DNA from: JBGSKY01 sp041740995
GTDB lineage: Bacteria > Planctomycetota > Planctomycetia > Pirellulales > Pirellulaceae
Reading direction: 5' to 3'
Assembly: GCA_041740995.1 (NCBI GenBank)
Contig: JBGSKY010000111.1
Coordinates: 1-28,700, forward strand
Length of the DNA: 28,700 nt
A program made the position numbers and the translations under genes. Shown here in pieces: positions 24,897-28,700 of the stretch; the stretch's first letter is position 1, and the number at the start of each line of letters is the position of its first letter. The notes beneath the pieces were generated by a model. That model worked only from the letters and a program-made list of their open reading frames with translations. It was not told where the DNA came from and ran no database searches.

Positions 24897-26747
24897 ATGC
24901 CCACGATGGAACCTGAATTCTTGGGCCCTTATAAAATCGAAGAGACGCTCGGCGAAGGCGGGATGGGAACAGTCTATCGGGCAACTCATGTAAAGAGCAA
25001 CGAACAAGTCGCAGTCAAAATCATTGCCGAGTCGATCGCGAACCAAGAACGATTCCGCCGACGATTTGATTCCGAAGTTGAAACGCTTAAACGACTCAAG
25101 CATAAACATATTGTTCGTCTGATCGGCTATGGCGAAGAAACAGGACGACTGTTTTATTCGATGGAATATGTCGCGGGCGAGACGCTCTACCATCGAATTG
25201 CTCGCGAAAAACAGCTCGACTGGCAGACTACTGTTCAACTAGCGATCGAAACTTGTTCGGCGCTAAAGCATGCGCATGACTTTGGCGTCATCCATCGCGA
25301 TTTGAAGCCAGCGAACTTGCTGCTAGACAAGAGCAACGCGATCAAAGTGACTGACTTTGGCATTGCAAAGCTTTACGGCAACAGCGAAGAGACGGCGCTC
25401 GGTTCGGTACTGGGCACCGCCGACTTTATGCCGCCCGAGCAAGCCGAAGGTGGTCGCGTATCCGCTCGCAGCGATCTCTATGCGCTTGGGGCAGTAATGT
25501 ATGCTTGTTTGTCAGGGCGGTCACCTCATGCGGCCAAAAGCATGCCGGAGATTCTCTACAACGTGCGTTACAAAGAGGCCGATCCGCTGCGAACGCGATT
25601 CCCGACGGTTCCCAAAGAACTTGAAATACTGATCCTGGAGCTGCTTCGAAAAGATCCCAAGCAACGCCCGCCAACAGCCCTCGTGGTTTGGAATCGGTTG
25701 TCAGCGATGCAAGCCGGACTGAGCAAGCTTGAATCGCAGCGGAGCACCGAACCGAGTGACTTAGGCGATTCGCATATTAATCTCGACGATATCCGAGCGT
25801 CCGAATCGACCAAAGTGGGTTCTGAAAAAACGTCGGTCATCAAGTTTCCTTCGGCGGCTCAAAATGTGACTGCCAAAGGGACCGAATTAACGAAGGCCAG
25901 TGAAGAGTTGATGGCGGCGTCCCACATGGATAATACGACCGACATCGCAACGCATCTTTCCAAATTGCCGGTCGGTAGCACATCGGATGTCGCCGTTCCG
26001 AACAAAACGCATTTTACGATTGTCGATGACCACTCACCGGCACGTCGCCAATCGCGATATGAAGCGACCGATGATCAAGTCTCCTGGTCAAGCTATCTTT
26101 CGATTGGCTTGCTGGGCGCTGCGATTTTGGCTTGCTTCGTCGGCATCTATCTTTCGACGCGACGTCCTTCGGCAGATACGCTTTACAACTCAGTTGCCAG
26201 CGCGGTGGAACGATCATCGTCGTTGGCGGATGTGGAAGTCGATTTGCTGAGGTTTCAAGCGGCGTATCCGGACGATCAGAGGCTGGCTGAGTTTGAATCG
26301 ATCCAGCAAGAAATCACGATGCAGCATCGCATTGAAACTCTGAAACGCCGGTTGCAGCGCCGCGGAGACCGATCGCTGGATCCAGTTGAGCTGGCGTTTG
26401 TAGAAGCGATGGATCTTCGCGATCAGGACCCCAGTGGAGCGATCGAACGGTTGCAAGACTTTTTAGTGGTCTTCCAAGATCAATCGTTGCTTTCACCCGA
26501 CCAGCGAGGTCTGGTCAAGTACGCACGAACGGAACTGTCTCGCATGACGGCGGCGATCGATACGCTGGAATCGCCGATGGAGCAATATCTCGCTTCGCAG
26601 CTTGATGCGGCAAAATTGATGCCGGTCGATCAGCGAATGGCGATCTGTCGCGGAATAGTGAAACTTTACAAAGACAAACCGATTGCTGCCGCCGCCGTCG
26701 CTCGAGCCAATCGAATGCTGGAAGCTGACGCTGAGGCGGCTCAATAG
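24897..26747 (+). CDS. Transmembrane Ser/Thr protein kinase (Hanks type)
   Basis: 616 residues. Cytosolic kinase domain at about 11-285: glycine loop LGEGGMGTVYRA (18-29), catalytic Lys41 in VAVKII, HRDLKPAN with Asp135, DFG with Asp153, the MPPEQ activation-loop end with Glu181, and a subdomain-IX SDLYALGAVMY block. A Ser/Thr-rich juxtamembrane linker follows, then one transmembrane helix at about 399-421 (GLLGAAILACFVGIYLS) and about 190 outer residues that look alpha-helical, without PASTA, WD40 or TPR hallmarks that I can see. All catalytic residues are present, so it should be active. ATG 24897 is preceded by AAAGGCGA; the frame also runs upstream to a TTG at 24807. The ligand sensed is unknown. 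Confidence 0.93.
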   Translation: MPTMEPEFLGPYKIEETLGEGGMGTVYRATHVKSNEQVAVKIIAESIANQERFRRRFDSEVETLKRLKHKHIVRLIGYGEETGRLFYSMEYVAGETLYHRIAREKQLDWQTTVQLAIETCSALKHAHDFGVIHRDLKPANLLLDKSNAIKVTDFGIAKLYGNSEETALGSVLGTADFMPPEQAEGGRVSARSDLYALGAVMYACLSGRSPHAAKSMPEILYNVRYKEADPLRTRFPTVPKELEILILELLRKDPKQRPPTALVVWNRLSAMQAGLSKLESQRSTEPSDLGDSHINLDDIRASESTKVGSEKTSVIKFPSAAQNVTAKGTELTKASEELMAASHMDNTTDIATHLSKLPVGSTSDVAVPNKTHFTIVDDHSPARRQSRYEATDDQVSWSSYLSIGLLGAAILACFVGIYLSTRRPSADTLYNSVASAVERSSSLADVEVDLLRFQAAYPDDQRLAEFESIQQEITMQHRIETLKRRLQRRGDRSLDPVELAFVEAMDLRDQDPSGAIERLQDFLVVFQDQSLLSPDQRGLVKYARTELSRMTAAIDTLESPMEQYLASQLDAAKLMPVDQRMAICRGIVKLYKDKPIAAAAVARANRMLEADAEAAQ

Positions 26748-26898
26748 ACTTAAAAATGCTTGGCAAATGCAAATTTTGAGGTCATTCGCTGGTTTGATGG
26801 ATACAAACGCGATAGTATGGAGTTAAATGATTGTTGGCGTTATCGCTCGTCTGATCGCTTGCCGCCTCTCCTCGGACCAGTCGAACAGGTTTTAATCC

Positions 26899-28659
26899 AT
26901 GACCAATCGTCGGAATGTAAATATAGCCAATCGCTATCGCCGACGTCGTTTGCGCCCGTTGCAGTTCGATTCGTTGGAAGATCGACGCTTGCTGGCCGGT
27001 TTGAACGTGCTTGTTTTCGATGACGTGAATGGTTCGTTGTCGTATGAAGCAAAACAGGACAAAGTCGTCGCCGATCGAGTCGTATTTGTCGACTTGAACT
27101 TGGACTCGGTTTTAAACGCCAACGAGCCTTTTGGAATTAGCGGTGCGGATGGTTATGTGCACCTAACTGGCTTAAAACGCGGTTTAGCGCAATTGACCGT
27201 TTTGGGTCAGCCAAGCGCGACCGTGCAATTGACGATCGGCAGCGTTGATGAAGAGCTGAGCCATAATCTGGCTGTCGCAACCAAGGCCAGTAATCGAGCT
27301 CCTGTTTGGAAGTCGGATAAAATTGGCGTCAATGGGACCGAAGACCAATCGCTGTCGATCTCAACGAATGTCTTGGCCGCAAAACTGACCGACCTCGACA
27401 ACGATTCGATTTATTATTTCGTGACCAGCCCACCAACTCACGGCTCGCTGAACTGGTCATTGGCTGACGGTGGAACTTACGTTCCTGATAAAGACTACGA
27501 CGGAAACGATTCGATCACCGTAAGGGCTTACGACGGTAAGGCTTGGTCGGAACCAGCCACCATCACAGTGCGTCTTACAGGCGTCGACGATTTGCCGACC
27601 GGCTTGAATGTGCAATGGCTTGCGTCGGTCAACGAGAACGAGCCTGGCGCGTTGCTTGGAACTTACCAGATCGCTGATATCGATGGCGGTGAAGCCTCCT
27701 TTTATCTGACTCCGAATTCTCTGGTAGTGGCGTCCAATGGTGAGATTCGATTGGATTCTCGAACTTCGTTAAATTATGAAGAAGGAACTTCGATTTCCGT
27801 TAGCATCGCAATGGCTGGTGATTTTGCGAACACCTCCGCGTTCACATCTTCTGGCACGATTTCGGTAAATGATCGCAATGATCTCTCGACGGGCGTCGAG
27901 TTTGGTGGCGATTTACGAGTTGAAGAGTTCCGCCGTGGGCATAATTTCGGTTATCTCCGAGTGATTGATGAAGATCGCAATGAGCAATTTGATTGGACGG
28001 TGTCCGACAATCGCTTCTTTGTCGATGCCCAAAACAATTTGCGTTTAGCCGATGGCGTGATGTTGCAAACTCGCCTAGCGAAGCAGATCGACATCAAGGT
28101 TACGGCGACTTCGCAGTCCGGTGGTGATTCAATCGATACGAATTTACAGATCTCTGTCGAAGTTGCACCGCCGCCATACCAGAATCAATCTTTCCCGCTG
28201 GACGTCGACCAAGACGGTGTCGTAACGCAGCTTGACGTGTTGGCGGTTATCAACGCGATCAACGCTCGTGGAGTCGCTGACTTGAGCGGCCCGCCGCCGG
28301 AAGGCAGTTTCAATTACATCGATGTTAATGGTGATCGAGTGCTCACGCCGCTCGATGTTTTGGTGCTGATCAATTATCTCAATAACCACCGACGTGGTTC
28401 CGGTAATGGAAGCGGCGGAGGTTCTGGAGGAAGTGGTAGCGGCCCAGAAGGCGAGGCCCCTGCAAACAACCAACTGCGAGTCGCGGTCGTACAGCCACAA
28501 CCGATCGTCTCGGTCTCAAAGCCAACGCAGGTCACAGCTAACGAGCCGACGAAGAAGACCGAGGTGGCATCGACATCTGCGGTCATTCCAACGCTCAACT
28601 CATCCGCAGTTGACCTTAGCCTTGCCGACTACCGCAAAAAGCTCCGTCGCACGAAGTAG
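26899..28659 (+). CDS. Exported multidomain protein with LEPR-type N-terminus, cadherin-like and dockerin domains
   Basis: 586 residues. An Arg-rich start (RYRRRRLRP) runs into FDSLEDRRLLA (residues 23-33), the planctomycete LEPR-XLL type N-terminal export signature. Next comes a Cna-B/SdrD-like beta domain (about 58-112, DLNLDSVLNANEPFG), a cadherin-like domain (about 132-228, DYDGNDSITVRAYDG), another cadherin-like stretch (about 235-425), and a type I dockerin with two Ca-binding loops: DVDQDGVVTQLDVLAVIN from 435 and DVNGDRVLTPLDVLVLIN from 475. A Gly/Ser linker (about 500-516) and a Thr/Val-rich, basic tail end the protein. It is probably secreted or surface-bound. The ATG follows AACAGG. 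Confidence 0.9.
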   Translation: MTNRRNVNIANRYRRRRLRPLQFDSLEDRRLLAGLNVLVFDDVNGSLSYEAKQDKVVADRVVFVDLNLDSVLNANEPFGISGADGYVHLTGLKRGLAQLTVLGQPSATVQLTIGSVDEELSHNLAVATKASNRAPVWKSDKIGVNGTEDQSLSISTNVLAAKLTDLDNDSIYYFVTSPPTHGSLNWSLADGGTYVPDKDYDGNDSITVRAYDGKAWSEPATITVRLTGVDDLPTGLNVQWLASVNENEPGALLGTYQIADIDGGEASFYLTPNSLVVASNGEIRLDSRTSLNYEEGTSISVSIAMAGDFANTSAFTSSGTISVNDRNDLSTGVEFGGDLRVEEFRRGHNFGYLRVIDEDRNEQFDWTVSDNRFFVDAQNNLRLADGVMLQTRLAKQIDIKVTATSQSGGDSIDTNLQISVEVAPPPYQNQSFPLDVDQDGVVTQLDVLAVINAINARGVADLSGPPPEGSFNYIDVNGDRVLTPLDVLVLINYLNNHRRGSGNGSGGGSGGSGSGPEGEAPANNQLRVAVVQPQPIVSVSKPTQVTANEPTKKTEVASTSAVIPTLNSSAVDLSLADYRKKLRRTK

Positions 28660-28700
28660 TGTCGGGCGATGTTGGTTTTTCGAGTATGCCATGTAAATCA

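Overview
The window looks like a chromosomal segment of a planctomycete, most likely of the Pirellulaceae/Rhodopirellula type (inference). The support is an exported protein with an N-terminal LEDRRLLA signature plus a dockerin, a WxxGxW-repeat secreted protein, a transmembrane Ser/Thr kinase with a large outer domain, weak Shine-Dalgarno sequences, loosely packed single genes and moderate GC.

Left part (1-8100): the 3' end of an Mrp/ApbC-type Fe-S scaffold ATPase gene is followed closely by an alkaline-phosphatase-superfamily protein with an altered metal site. Then comes a scarred intergenic stretch with a probable IS21-type end remnant, the broken C-terminal end of another gene and a palindrome. 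Two minus-strand genes for exported proteins follow: a clan-A glycoside-hydrolase-like protein and a long WxxGxW-repeat protein with a Pro/Ala-rich tail. After a 564-base divergent intergenic region there is an ATP-grasp enzyme whose last 20 codons lie inside a repeated palindromic element.

Centre (8561-23461): a complete 14-gene NADH:quinone oxidoreductase (respiratory complex I) operon in canonical order nuoABCDEFGHIJKLMN, all on the plus strand with overlaps or short gaps. E, F and G supply the NADH-oxidising arm, B, C, D and I the connecting arm, and A, H, J, K, L, M and N the proton-pumping membrane arm. A sigma-70-like promoter and a perfect 20-base palindrome fitting the Rex (NADH/NAD+ sensor) operator, and also the CRP/FNR pattern, sit just before nuoA. 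A stem-loop follows nuoN.

Right part (23519-28700): a small DUF1844 gene (minus), two tandem copies of the same 116-base palindromic repeat seen before nuoA but in the opposite orientation, a small unrecognised protein, a transmembrane Ser/Thr protein kinase, and a secreted multidomain protein with cadherin-like and dockerin domains.

The most interesting signals are the Rex/CRP-like operator of the nuo operon, the inverted pairs of 116-base repeats that bracket the operon, and the use of one repeat as the C-terminus of the ATP-grasp protein. I found no RNA genes, CRISPR arrays or intact mobile elements.
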